From positions 1-24,842 of the forward strand of contig CALVZZ010000011.1 in NCBI GenBank assembly GCA_944372715.1: 24,842 nt of DNA, given 5' to 3'. The position numbers and the translations under genes are program-made. The notes under the pieces were generated by a model that saw only the letters and a program-made list of their open reading frames with translations, was not told where the DNA came from and searched no databases. Shown here in pieces: positions 1 to 7,042 of this stretch (the first letter of the stretch is position 1; each line of letters starts with the position of its first letter). This DNA is from an uncultured Clostridia bacterium (GTDB lineage: Bacteria > Bacillota > Clostridia > Christensenellales > UBA1242).

Positions 1-258
1 TTTTTCTTCCTTTACTTTACTTTTACCTATCTTAACTTTTCTAGCCGATAATGCTATAAAGCTATAAAGAATAGAAATTAAAGCAAAAATAATACAACCA
101 GCAGATAAAGTTGCAATAAAAGGTGTAGACATACTTAAAAAGTTTATTGCAAAAACTACAATTGCACTTGCAAGAGCAATTGTGACGGCGTGTTTACCTT
201 CTGCAAATTTCATACTTTCGAATAATTGTTCGTAAATGTATTTTAAAGTTTGTTTCAC
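1..258 (-). CDS. Partial two-helix membrane protein, Pycsar-effector/DUF5706-like
   Basis: The first 86 codons of a minus-strand gene are open up to base 1, so the C-terminus lies outside the window. The frame starts at GTG 258 after an in-frame TGA just upstream; an internal ATG at 213 is the alternative. Residues 1-22 look amphipathic and end in KFAEGKHA. They are followed by two hydrophobic segments (about 25-41 and 47-70) and a Lys-rich tail (SARKVKIGKSKVKEEK). An amphipathic helix ending in an AE-x-K motif before two membrane helices recalls the membrane domain of Pycsar effectors (DUF5706), which respond to cyclic nucleotides in phage defence. That is a memory-based resemblance over a short stretch, and such proteins also occur alone in Bacillota. 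No Shine-Dalgarno precedes either start. A promoter (TTGAAT, 18 bp, CATAAT) ends 6 bases before the GTG, which favours GTG and a leaderless mRNA. Confidence 0.5.
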   Translation of the reverse strand, partial: MKQTLKYIYEQLFESMKFAEGKHAVTIALASAIVVFAINFLSMSTPFIATLSAGCIIFALISILYSFIALSARKVKIGKSKVKEEK

Positions 259-264
259 AATTTT

Positions 265-294
265 ATTATGTTTTCAAAAACTTTTTTAATTCAA
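265..294 (-). promoter_or_regulatory. Sigma-A-like promoter for the partial gene at 1-258
   Basis: On the minus strand TTGAAT (294-289), an 18-bp spacer and CATAAT (270-265) lie at the end of the M50 protease gene. The -10 box ends 6 bases before the GTG at 258, so the transcript would begin at or next to the start codon. Confidence 0.5.
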
Positions 295-1113
295 AATTTC
301 TTCAATTTTAATATTTGCAGGATAATATTCCAAATATTTTTCTATGCTGTTTTCTGTAATCATTTTAATTTGTCCATTTTTCATTTTTACATAAACAATA
401 TTAAATTTTTTTGCATTAAAAAATTTAAAAATTTTATATAATTGAACATTTCCATTTACCATTAATTGCTTCACTTCATAAATATTATTTGTTTTATTAC
501 TAAAAGTAAATATAGAATAATTGCCAGAATATTTATTATTAATTGTACCAAAAAAAATGAAAATAGCCATTAATGCATAAGAAATATTAATTTCATTTTT
601 TAAATTAATAAAAAATAAAATTAAAAATAATATAGAAAAAATATAATTAAATACATAAGAAAAACATAATGCTTTTTTTCTTTTTATCTTTTCACTTAAT
701 ATCGCAACCAATATTCTTCCACCATCTAATGGGTAACAAGGTAGTAAGTTAATTAATCCTGTTATAATATTACAAAATACGAATGTTTGAGTAAAACAAT
801 ATGTTTCAGGAAAAATCCACCACAAACCTAAACAAAGTATTACAATAATAAAATTAATTACAGGTCCAGCAATTGCTACCATAATTTCATCTTTTGGTGA
901 AAAAAATTTTTGATTTATATCCAACATTGCTCCAAAGGGCAACAAGTATATTTTATTTAATTTATAACCCAAAACTTGTGCAACTTTTGCGTGTGCCAAC
1001 TCGTGAATTATAACAACTAGTATGTATATTAAAAATATTTTAAGTAATCCTAAACATATAAAGAAGATACCAAGCAAAATAAACATTGGATGCAATCTAA
1101 AAAATTTTTTCAT
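286..1113 (-). CDS. SpoIVFB-like M50 intramembrane metalloprotease with CBS-like C-terminus
   Basis: A 275-residue polytopic membrane protein of the site-2 protease family. The zinc site HExxH is seen as HELAH (H37, E38, H41) inside a hydrophobic helix, and the third ligand is in LLPCYPLDGG (D130). The C-terminal 65 residues or so (EVKQLMVNGNVQ onward) look like a single CBS domain, as in SpoIVFB, which cuts pro-sigma-K in the mother-cell membrane. The sigK gene is only 1.5 kb upstream on the same strand, which supports that role, although no SpoIVFA partner is next to it. A transcription terminator separates it from the upstream DAC gene, so it probably has its own promoter; a sigma-E-type element ends 5 bases before the ATG and there is no Shine-Dalgarno. 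General M50 family proteases with other substrates are the alternative. Confidence 0.85.
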   Translation of the reverse strand: MKKFFRLHPMFILLGIFFICLGLLKIFLIYILVVIIHELAHAKVAQVLGYKLNKIYLLPFGAMLDINQKFFSPKDEIMVAIAGPVINFIIVILCLGLWWIFPETYCFTQTFVFCNIITGLINLLPCYPLDGGRILVAILSEKIKRKKALCFSYVFNYIFSILFLILFFINLKNEINISYALMAIFIFFGTINNKYSGNYSIFTFSNKTNNIYEVKQLMVNGNVQLYKIFKFFNAKKFNIVYVKMKNGQIKMITENSIEKYLEYYPANIKIEEILN

Positions 1114-1117
1114 ACAC

Positions 1118-1147
1118 TATACTATGCAAAAGTTTTTTAAAATATAA
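1118..1147 (-). promoter_or_regulatory. Sigma-E/sigma-K-type promoter of the SpoIVFB-like gene
   Basis: On the minus strand TTATATT (1147-1141), 14 bp, then CATAGTATA (1126-1118). The first box and spacing fit the Bacillus sigma-E pattern (KMATATT, 14 bp, CATACAMT), and the second box also fits the sigma-K -10 (CATAnnnTA). spoIVF is sigma-E-dependent in B. subtilis, so the match is functionally sensible. The box ends about 5 bases before the ATG at 1113. This is a pattern match only. Confidence 0.45.
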
Positions 1148-1174
1148 AAAACAAGATTTAAAAATCTTGTTTTT
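1147..1174 (-). terminator. Intrinsic terminator after the DAC-domain gene
   Basis: A near-perfect inverted repeat, AAAACAAGATTT against AAATCTTGTTTT with a 2-base centre, overlaps the DAC stop codon. On the minus strand the T-rich arm is followed by TTATATTTT. It separates the DAC gene from the M50 gene and may work in both directions. Confidence 0.75.
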
Positions 1175-2534
1175 AACCAACAGAAAATAAATGTTTTGCT
1201 TTAAATGCTTTTTTATCGTATGTGTAACCTTGAATCATTCCATCTTGGGAAATTTTTATTGCTACACCATATCTAGCAAGTGTTTTTGTTGCTGCCAACC
1301 TTCCACCTGCCTTACTTCCAGCTTCAATCTTTATAATTGCACCACAGGCAATTATGGTACCATCATAATCTATAATTGTAGCACCATCCATTCCCACCAA
1401 CTCTTCTCTAAGTTTTCTGTTAAGCTCGTGAAATTTTTTATTTCCAATAATTTTTAAAATTGTTGCAGACTTGACACAATTAGGATTTTTTATAAAATTT
1501 TCAAAATCATTTTGCACAACAATGTCATAATCTGGATTATCTAAATTATATAATTTCACAGCCTCATCTTTTTCCATTTCTCTTTTTATTTCATAATGCC
1601 TTTCGCTTAAAATATCAAAAGCATTTATATGTGAAAGAGCTTGTTCCGTATTGTCTTTATTTAAGTAAACAATACAACCTCCAGCTCCTGAAAATGATAC
1701 ATCTAATGCAGTATAATATATTGACCTTCTAATGTCTTTCATTGTATGTGATGTACGATTAGACAAAAGTTGAATGATTTCTTCGTGAGAATAGCTATTC
1801 CATACTCCTCTTCTTTTAGCAAACAACAATTCTCGATTTTTAAAAATCAACATATCTCCCGTTTCCAAAAGAGCAATTCCTATTCTTTTTTCATTACACA
1901 ATCTAGCAAAATTAATAAAATCATACGGACATAGTGTTGGTGCAAATCTTATTCTTTCCATAATAAGATGACCTAAAACATAACCATCTTTATCAAATTC
2001 TAAACAACTTAGTCTTCCATCAGATAAAAGAGCTGAAAAATCACCTTGGAAAACATTTCCATATTTCAGATTGTCCATCTTGTTTTGAATGCTTTGACTT
2101 TCATTTAAAATTATTCCAAATGATGTTCTTTTACCTTCATAAGTTCTATCAACCCACAATCCAAGTTGATTTATTAACCCTAAAAGTGTTTCACTTGATG
2201 TTTCACTAAGAGAATCGCAAATTGCTTTTTCAATTGCTGTATTTTGCATTCTGTTTAAATATGTTGGTTCTTTTATATTAAATTCAGCAACTTTTACAAG
2301 TTCCAAAATTATACTTTTTATCAATGATACTTCAAAACTTTTAAATGGTTGATTTCTTTTAACAATCAAACGATATTCATCTGACTTGTTTGGTTTAAGC
2401 AAAATTGTCCCACCCAACCCTAATGCAACTTCAGAATCACGAGAACCAGACTCCTCTTCACCAACAATTTTTGAACCTGTAAAAAGTGGTAAAACAATGC
2501 CTGTAATCATTTCAACAAATTGTTCTTTTTCCAT
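1173..2534 (-). CDS. Diadenylate-cyclase (DAC/DisA_N-fold) domain protein with variant catalytic motif
   Basis: A 453-residue soluble protein. The C-terminal 75 residues or so carry the core of a DAC domain, the fold that makes c-di-AMP from ATP: GMDGATIIDYDG has the DGA motif (D near 383), followed by ACGAIIKI and then KAGGRLAATK, where DisA and CdaA have GTRHRAA. The RHR triad is thus replaced by GRL. The N-terminal 330 residues resemble a sensor region; residues about 215-245 (IGIALLETGDMLIF, then FAKRRGVW) recall the N-terminal domains described for other DAC proteins. I know of a similar GGR-type DAC subgroup but cannot confirm whether it is active. The ATG at 2534 (GTGAG 8 bases upstream) is preferred to a TTG two codons earlier. 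It lies between sigK and the SpoIVFB-like protease, with its own promoter and terminator. Confidence 0.75.
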   Translation of the reverse strand: MEKEQFVEMITGIVLPLFTGSKIVGEEESGSRDSEVALGLGGTILLKPNKSDEYRLIVKRNQPFKSFEVSLIKSIILELVKVAEFNIKEPTYLNRMQNTAIEKAICDSLSETSSETLLGLINQLGLWVDRTYEGKRTSFGIILNESQSIQNKMDNLKYGNVFQGDFSALLSDGRLSCLEFDKDGYVLGHLIMERIRFAPTLCPYDFINFARLCNEKRIGIALLETGDMLIFKNRELLFAKRRGVWNSYSHEEIIQLLSNRTSHTMKDIRRSIYYTALDVSFSGAGGCIVYLNKDNTEQALSHINAFDILSERHYEIKREMEKDEAVKLYNLDNPDYDIVVQNDFENFIKNPNCVKSATILKIIGNKKFHELNRKLREELVGMDGATIIDYDGTIIACGAIIKIEAGSKAGGRLAATKTLARYGVAIKISQDGMIQGYTYDKKAFKAKHLFSVG

Positions 2535-2576
2535 AGGCAAATCTCACTTTTAATTTTTTTTAAACTCTTTATAGTT

Positions 2577-2605
2577 AATATAACTTAAATAATTTTAAAA
2601 TTCAA
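2577..2605 (-). promoter_or_regulatory. Sigma-A-like promoter of the DAC-domain gene
   Basis: On the minus strand TTGAAT (2605-2600), exactly 17 bp, then TATATT (2582-2577) lie in the very A/T-rich gap between sigK and the DAC gene. Transcription would start near 2570 and give a leader of about 35 bases with a GTGAG site. The A/T richness makes chance matches common. Confidence 0.5.
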
Positions 2606-2623
2606 ATAATTTTAATAAAAATT

Positions 2624-3322
2624 TTATATATTATTACTTTTTTCTAACTCTTCTTTAATAATTGAAATAGCTTTTGTTTCTAATCTTGAAATATAAGAAC
2701 GAGAAATATCTAGTTTTACAGCTACTTCTCTTTGTGTTAGTGCTGGCTTACCACCAATTCCGTATCTCAACTTTATTATTTCACCCTCTCGTTTGGGTAA
2801 TTTTTCATCTATTATTTTATTTATTTTTTCCGTTATAATGTTATTTTCAACAATATTATAAACCTCATCATCAAGTCCAGGCAAAACATCTAACAGTTCG
2901 ATTTCGTTTCCATCTTTATCTCGTCCTAAACTTTCTTGAATTGATATAACTTTTTTATGCTTTTTATTCATTCGGATTAACATTAGTATTTCATTTTCTA
3001 TACATCTTGCAGCATATGTAGAAAGTTGAGTTCCTTTCCCATATTCAAAATTATTTATTGCTTTAATAAGTCCAATTGAACCAACAGAAATTAAGTCATC
3101 AGCTTCACCTGCCCCTGAATATTTTTTAACTATATGAGCAACAAGTCGTAAATTATGATTAATTAAAATTTCCTTAGCTTTCTTGTCTCCTTGTTTAAAT
3201 TTTTCAAAATATTCTTTTTCTTCTTCTAATGTTAAAGGTTTTGGGAAACCTGATGCGTTATTCACGAAAGAAGAAAAAAACATTATTTTATTCATAAAGA
3301 GCATAAAATTTTCAAATATCAA
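2624..3322 (-). CDS. sigK: Sporulation sigma factor, sigma-K type (pro-sigma-K)
   Basis: A 232-residue sigma-70-family factor. Region 2 is seen in HNLRLVAHIVKKYSGAG, DDLISVGSIGLIKAI and STYAARCIENEILM, and region 4 in TQREVAVKLDISRSYISRLE. These match sigma-K/sigma-E proteins closely, and the hydrophobic N-terminus (FMLFMNKIMFFSSFV) before FPKPLT matches the pro-sequence of sigma-K, which holds it inactive until an M50 protease cuts it. In spore formers sigma-K runs late mother-cell transcription. The chosen start is TTG 3322 because AGGAGG lies 5 bases upstream; the first ATG would be more than 20 bases from that site. The gene is uninterrupted, with no skin-type element. A terminator-like hairpin sits directly before the Shine-Dalgarno. 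Sigma-E is the alternative, but the N-terminus fits sigma-K better. Confidence 0.9.
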   Translation of the reverse strand: MIFENFMLFMNKIMFFSSFVNNASGFPKPLTLEEEKEYFEKFKQGDKKAKEILINHNLRLVAHIVKKYSGAGEADDLISVGSIGLIKAINNFEYGKGTQLSTYAARCIENEILMLIRMNKKHKKVISIQESLGRDKDGNEIELLDVLPGLDDEVYNIVENNIITEKINKIIDEKLPKREGEIIKLRYGIGGKPALTQREVAVKLDISRSYISRLETKAISIIKEELEKSNNI

Positions 3323-3333
3323 TTTTGCCTCCT

Positions 3334-3358
3334 AAAAAAACATAGCTTTAATGCTATG
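3334..3358 (-). terminator. Terminator-like hairpin directly before the sigK Shine-Dalgarno
   Basis: On the minus strand a stem CATAGC/GCTATG with a 6-base loop is followed by seven T residues and then at once AGGAGG. The stem is short. It could be a second terminator for the upstream gene or an attenuator in the sigK leader, because any sigK transcript must pass through it. Confidence 0.5.
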
Positions 3359-3410
3359 CTTATTTATATGCCCTTTTTTGTCGATTTTTGCTTGTACAAA
3401 AAAAATTAAT

Positions 3411-3436
3411 AAAAAAAGTTTAGCAAAATGCTAAAC
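3411..3436 (-). terminator. Intrinsic terminator after the unknown gene at 3439-4413
   Basis: The stem GTTTAGC/GCTAAAC with a 5-base loop is followed on the minus strand by seven T residues, starting 3 bases after the stop codon of the upstream gene. Confidence 0.75.
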
Positions 3437-3438
3437 TT

Positions 3439-4413
3439 TTAATTTTTTGTTACTCCATCCTCTCTGTCTTTTATATACTTTGCGTAAAAGCTCGTTGCGC
3501 TTTCTTTAAATAGCAATGCCAATTCATCAATTGTTTGAATTGTTGCAATTTCTGTTGGCTTAATTCTACCTTCATTGTATTTACCAGCTTTTGTATCTGC
3601 TTGAAGAATTTTTATTGGGAAAACATCATTTCCGTATTCTTCTGATTTAGCAAGTTCCAAAGCTTCGGACAATAGCAAAATCTTTCCATATTCTAAACAT
3701 TCTTGATTAGGACAAGAAACAGATGTTTTGTTAAGTCCATTAAACCTAAATTCAACAAGCTTTGTAGCTTTATTTTTTGGTTCTTTATAATGCTCTTGTA
3801 TGTATTCAGAAAACTTATGCATAAATCTTTGGTCGTGGTTATTCATTGATGTTCTATGATCCACATATTCTTCACCACTTGGAAGATTTATTATTCTTTC
3901 ATAAAAAGACCTGTTTGTTTGTTCTTTTGGATATTTTGATGATATTTGTGAAGCCTGCCTTTTGTACAACTCTGCTTTCCTAGCATACTTTGAAGATTTT
4001 CTAGAATTAGAAATCTCAGATTTTAATTCATAATAATCTGATAATGCCTGATTAAGTGCTATCTTCCTTAAATCTTTTCTTCTTGTAGGATTTTTTGTTG
4101 TTATTTCTTCTATGCTATATCTTCTGTTATATACAAATCTCTTTTTCTTAACAGCTTTTAATATATGTTTTGCAAGTTTTAACTTAAATTTCTTTGAATT
4201 CAATTTATTTTGAATTTTTAACATACCTTTTTCACTACTCAAAGATAAGGATTTTGCTTTTTCAAATTTTTCGATAGTTTTGATATCTCTTTTTTGAGCA
4301 CTACTTATACCTTTATTTCTTATGAGTTTGCGTCTTGTTATTTCTTCTGTAACAACAATTCCACCAATTGTGGCATAAACAATTAAATTAAGTATTGCAA
4401 CTATTGTTAACAT
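3439..4413 (-). CDS. Unknown membrane-anchored basic protein
   Basis: A 324-residue protein I do not recognise. Residues 1-21 or so form one hydrophobic segment (LTIVAILNLIVYATIGGIVV), probably an uncleaved signal anchor, followed by a long Lys/Arg-rich, helical and possibly coiled region (about 25-175). The C-terminal part has a Cys pair (CPNQEC) and more ordered sequence (EALELAKSEEY, IATIQTIDELALLF). A good Shine-Dalgarno (GGAGG, 4 bases before the ATG) and a consensus-like promoter just upstream show that it is expressed as its own unit, and a strong terminator follows. The basic helical region after the anchor could face the cytoplasm and bind nucleic acid or ribosomes, but this is speculation. 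Confidence 0.75.
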   Translation of the reverse strand: MLTIVAILNLIVYATIGGIVVTEEITRRKLIRNKGISSAQKRDIKTIEKFEKAKSLSLSSEKGMLKIQNKLNSKKFKLKLAKHILKAVKKKRFVYNRRYSIEEITTKNPTRRKDLRKIALNQALSDYYELKSEISNSRKSSKYARKAELYKRQASQISSKYPKEQTNRSFYERIINLPSGEEYVDHRTSMNNHDQRFMHKFSEYIQEHYKEPKNKATKLVEFRFNGLNKTSVSCPNQECLEYGKILLLSEALELAKSEEYGNDVFPIKILQADTKAGKYNEGRIKPTEIATIQTIDELALLFKESATSFYAKYIKDREDGVTKN

Positions 4414-4435
4414 ATTACCTCCAAACTTTACTTAT

Positions 4436-4463
4436 AATATATCACAAAATGAAAATTTGTCAA
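4436..4463 (-). promoter_or_regulatory. Sigma-A promoter of the unknown gene at 3439-4413
   Basis: On the minus strand a perfect TTGACA (4463-4458), 16 bp, then TATATT (4441-4436); TATTAT at 18 bp spacing is an alternative -10. It lies between rsfS and the downstream gene, whose ATG is at 4413. Confidence 0.65.
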
Positions 4464-4469
4464 TACCCA

Positions 4470-4874
4470 TTATTTATGTTTAGCTTCTTTTTTAGACTTC
4501 TTCTCAGCCTTGCTAGATGAAACATTTTCACCTTCAAAAACAATCTTGTTTTTGCCATCTTTCCAAAGTTTTTCAAGATTGTATTTTTCCCTCAAAGCAT
4601 CTACAAAAATTTCTACTAAAATATCTTCAAAATCTAAAACAACCCACTGTCCTTTAGTTAGTCCATCTTTATGATTTAAGGAAACATTTAGATTTTTCAT
4701 ATAATCTATAAATTTTATAGAAATTTCCTTCACTGCTTCTTCTTCGTTTAAAGAAGATATTATCAAATACTTAATATCCTTACTTTTTTTGCTAATATCT
4801 AAAACTTCTATGTCTTGTGCTCCTAAATTTAACAAAGCTTCATACATCTTTTGTACTTTTTCTAAAACTTCCAA
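4470..4874 (-). CDS. rsfS: Ribosomal silencing factor RsfS (Iojap/YbeB family)
   Basis: A 134-residue protein. RsfS binds ribosomal protein uL14 and blocks joining of the subunits when nutrients are low. The family core is clear: KDIKYLIISS, then GLTKGQWVVLDFEDILVEIF and REKYNLEKLW. The C-terminus adds a Lys-rich tail (SSSKAEKKSKKEAKHK) beyond the usual 105-120 residues. The start is TTG 4874, preceded by AGAGGTG with 4-6 bases spacing; the next ATG is nine codons in. In many Bacillota it follows nadD and yqeK, but here the upstream neighbour is a divergent plus-strand gene, so it is transcribed separately. Confidence 0.92.
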   Translation of the reverse strand: MEVLEKVQKMYEALLNLGAQDIEVLDISKKSKDIKYLIISSLNEEEAVKEISIKFIDYMKNLNVSLNHKDGLTKGQWVVLDFEDILVEIFVDALREKYNLEKLWKDGKNKIVFEGENVSSSKAEKKSKKEAKHK

Positions 4875-4956
4875 AATACACCTCTAATTTATATTAACAT
4901 TTATATTTTTTTTCGTCAACAGAATAAACATATTATTAAGTGGTAATAATCACTCT

Positions 4957-5760
4957 ATGAAAACTATATATAAAGCAATAAGTAAAGTTTTTAGATTATT
5001 TATTATTTTTTTGATATCTCTAATCTGGTGTAGATATTTTATATCAGATTTTACAATATCAATTACAGCAACAATTATTGCAACATTTTTAATTGATGCA
5101 ATAATTTCACTTGTATTTTATTCAAAAAATAAAAAATTAAATTTAAAAAATAGTGAAATATGCAAAGCTGAAAATTATTGTAACAAATTTATTTTTTCTG
5201 AAAAAAGCTATTCTATTAATTTTTTTTATAATCTATTTTTAAAAAAATACAAAACAACTAAAACAACTAAATTTGTTATCATTGAAAAAAATAATATAAA
5301 AAATATAATATACCCAATTTTTAAACTTGAAGATTTATGTTATGAAGATGTAATAACTGCATACAATTCAGTTAAAAAATATAAACCCCAAAAACTTATT
5401 ATATGCGTAAATAAAGCAAATACAAATGTTGTTAATATCGCCAATATGCTAGAAATTAAAACAATTATTTTAGACAAATTCCAAACCTACCAAAGCATCT
5501 TTAAACAGTTTGAAACATATCCAGAAGAATACGCAATAAAAACTGAAAAAACAACATTGAAAACACTTTTGGAATATAGCTTAAACAAAAAAAGAACTAA
5601 GGGCTATTTATTAGCTTCCATAATTCTTCTTTTTTCAGGTATGATTGTTAAATATAATTTGTACTACCTAATAGTAAGTTCTCTTTTACTGCTTTTAGCT
5701 TTATTTTCATTTATTAATCCAAAGTACAATAAAAAGATAAAAGAAAACATATTTGACTAG
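4957..5760 (+). CDS. Unknown membrane protein with central soluble domain
   Basis: A 267-residue protein, the only plus-strand gene in the first 16 kb. It has a hydrophobic hairpin at each end: two segments at about 10-30 and 33-53, and two at about 217-234 and 236-252. The soluble middle part (about 60-210) alternates predicted strands and helices; DVITAYNSVKKYKP, KLIICVNKANTNV and KTIILDKF recall the tail of a restriction-endonuclease-like (Mrr/HJC) fold, but the catalytic D...ExK residues are not evident, so this is weak inference. No Shine-Dalgarno is visible before the ATG; a small inverted repeat (AGTG/CACT) lies there instead. It is extremely A/T-rich. Its TAG stop overlaps the TAG of obgE on the other strand, leaving no room for a terminator between them. 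Confidence 0.7.
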   Translation: MKTIYKAISKVFRLFIIFLISLIWCRYFISDFTISITATIIATFLIDAIISLVFYSKNKKLNLKNSEICKAENYCNKFIFSEKSYSINFFYNLFLKKYKTTKTTKFVIIEKNNIKNIIYPIFKLEDLCYEDVITAYNSVKKYKPQKLIICVNKANTNVVNIANMLEIKTIILDKFQTYQSIFKQFETYPEEYAIKTEKTTLKTLLEYSLNKKRTKGYLLASIILLFSGMIVKYNLYYLIVSSLLLLLALFSFINPKYNKKIKENIFD

Positions 5761-7040
5761 TCAAAATATTCAAATGTTATATCTTTAATATGAACTAAAT
5801 CTCCTTCTTTCAATCCCCGTTCTTTCAATTTATCTATTATTCCATCATCCTTTAATCTTCTTTGAAAATAAGCAAAACTTAATTCATCAGATAAAACAAC
5901 TCCTCTGATTAAATTTTCTATTAACCCACCAGAAACATTAAAACTGCCGTCATCAGACCTTGTTATTACAAGACTTGTTTTATCTCGTTTATCAAACTCA
6001 TATTCCTCAATATCAATAGGGTCAGAATTGGGAATATCTTTTAATTTTTCCCAAATGGCACCTTTTAGCTCATTCAGTCCAGAATTGGTTATTGATGAAA
6101 TTGTGATAATTTCACTAGTTATCCCTTTTTCATTACAACATTTTTTAAAATTTTCATATTTCTTTTCAAGTTCTTGTTTGGTAAGCAAATCACACTTACT
6201 TAAAACAATAATTTGTGGTAAATTATATAATTTTTCACTATATTTTTTTAATTCATTATTGATTTTCATCAAATCATCAAATGCATTTCTCCCCTCACTT
6301 TCCGAAATGTCAATAATGTGCAAAATTAATCTAACTCTTTCAGTATGCTTTAAAAATTCGTGTCCAAGCCCAACACCTTGACTTGCACCCTCAATAAGTC
6401 CTGGAATATCAGCAACAACAAAAGTGTTGTCATAATAGTTCACAACTCCCAAATTTGGTGAAAGTGTTGTAAATGCATAATTTGCAATTTTGGGTTTTGC
6501 ATTTGAAATTACGGACAATAATGTTGATTTCCCAACATTTGGATAACCAATAAGCCCCACATCAGCAATTGTTTTTAATTCTAAAACAACTTTTCTAAAA
6601 TTACACTTTTCACCATCCTGAGAAAAATGTGGTGCCTGACGAGTTGGTGTTGCATAAAAAGCATTACCCTTTCCACCTTTCCCACCTTTTAAAGCAACAA
6701 ATGTTTGATTATTATCTCTTAAATCGGCAATAACTTTATTACTTTCTGCGTCATAAATAACAGTTCCTGCTGGGACATCAATTACAACATCTTTTCCATC
6801 CTTTCCCGTCTTGTTTGTCTTTCCACCATTTTCTCCATTTTCGGCAACAAACTTTTTTTTGAATGTAAAAGAATATAGCGTATTCATTCCACTATTAGCT
6901 TTAAAAATAATGTTTCCACCTTTTCCACCGTCTCCACCATCTGGTCCACCATTTGCCGTTAAAGCACTTCTATAAAAAGAAACAGCTCCCTTTCCACCGT
7001 CTCCTGCTTTTATTGTTATTGTTACTTTATCTAAAAACAT
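5757..7040 (-). CDS. obgE: GTPase ObgE/CgtA, ribosome assembly
   Basis: A 427-residue GTPase needed for 50S subunit maturation and linked to stress and sporulation control in Bacillota. Three domains are visible: the Gly-rich Obg fold (about 1-158, with GGPDGGDGGKGG and GGKGGKGNAF), the G domain with Walker A GYPNVGKST, switch DIPGLIEGASQGVGLG and SKCDLL, and the C-terminal OCT domain (about 350-427) found in Gram-positive Obg. Length is normal. The ATG at 7040 has AAGGA 7 bases upstream. It lies 2 bases after nth and ends the engB-nth-obgE group, running into the convergent gene at 5760. Confidence 0.97.
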   Translation of the reverse strand: MFLDKVTITIKAGDGGKGAVSFYRSALTANGGPDGGDGGKGGNIIFKANSGMNTLYSFTFKKKFVAENGENGGKTNKTGKDGKDVVIDVPAGTVIYDAESNKVIADLRDNNQTFVALKGGKGGKGNAFYATPTRQAPHFSQDGEKCNFRKVVLELKTIADVGLIGYPNVGKSTLLSVISNAKPKIANYAFTTLSPNLGVVNYYDNTFVVADIPGLIEGASQGVGLGHEFLKHTERVRLILHIIDISESEGRNAFDDLMKINNELKKYSEKLYNLPQIIVLSKCDLLTKQELEKKYENFKKCCNEKGITSEIITISSITNSGLNELKGAIWEKLKDIPNSDPIDIEEYEFDKRDKTSLVITRSDDGSFNVSGGLIENLIRGVVLSDELSFAYFQRRLKDDGIIDKLKERGLKEGDLVHIKDITFEYFD

Positions 7041-7042
7041 AT

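Noticed and set aside
2624..3322. Skin-type interruption of sigK
   Set aside because: The reading frame is continuous through regions 2 and 4, with no recombinase gene nearby.
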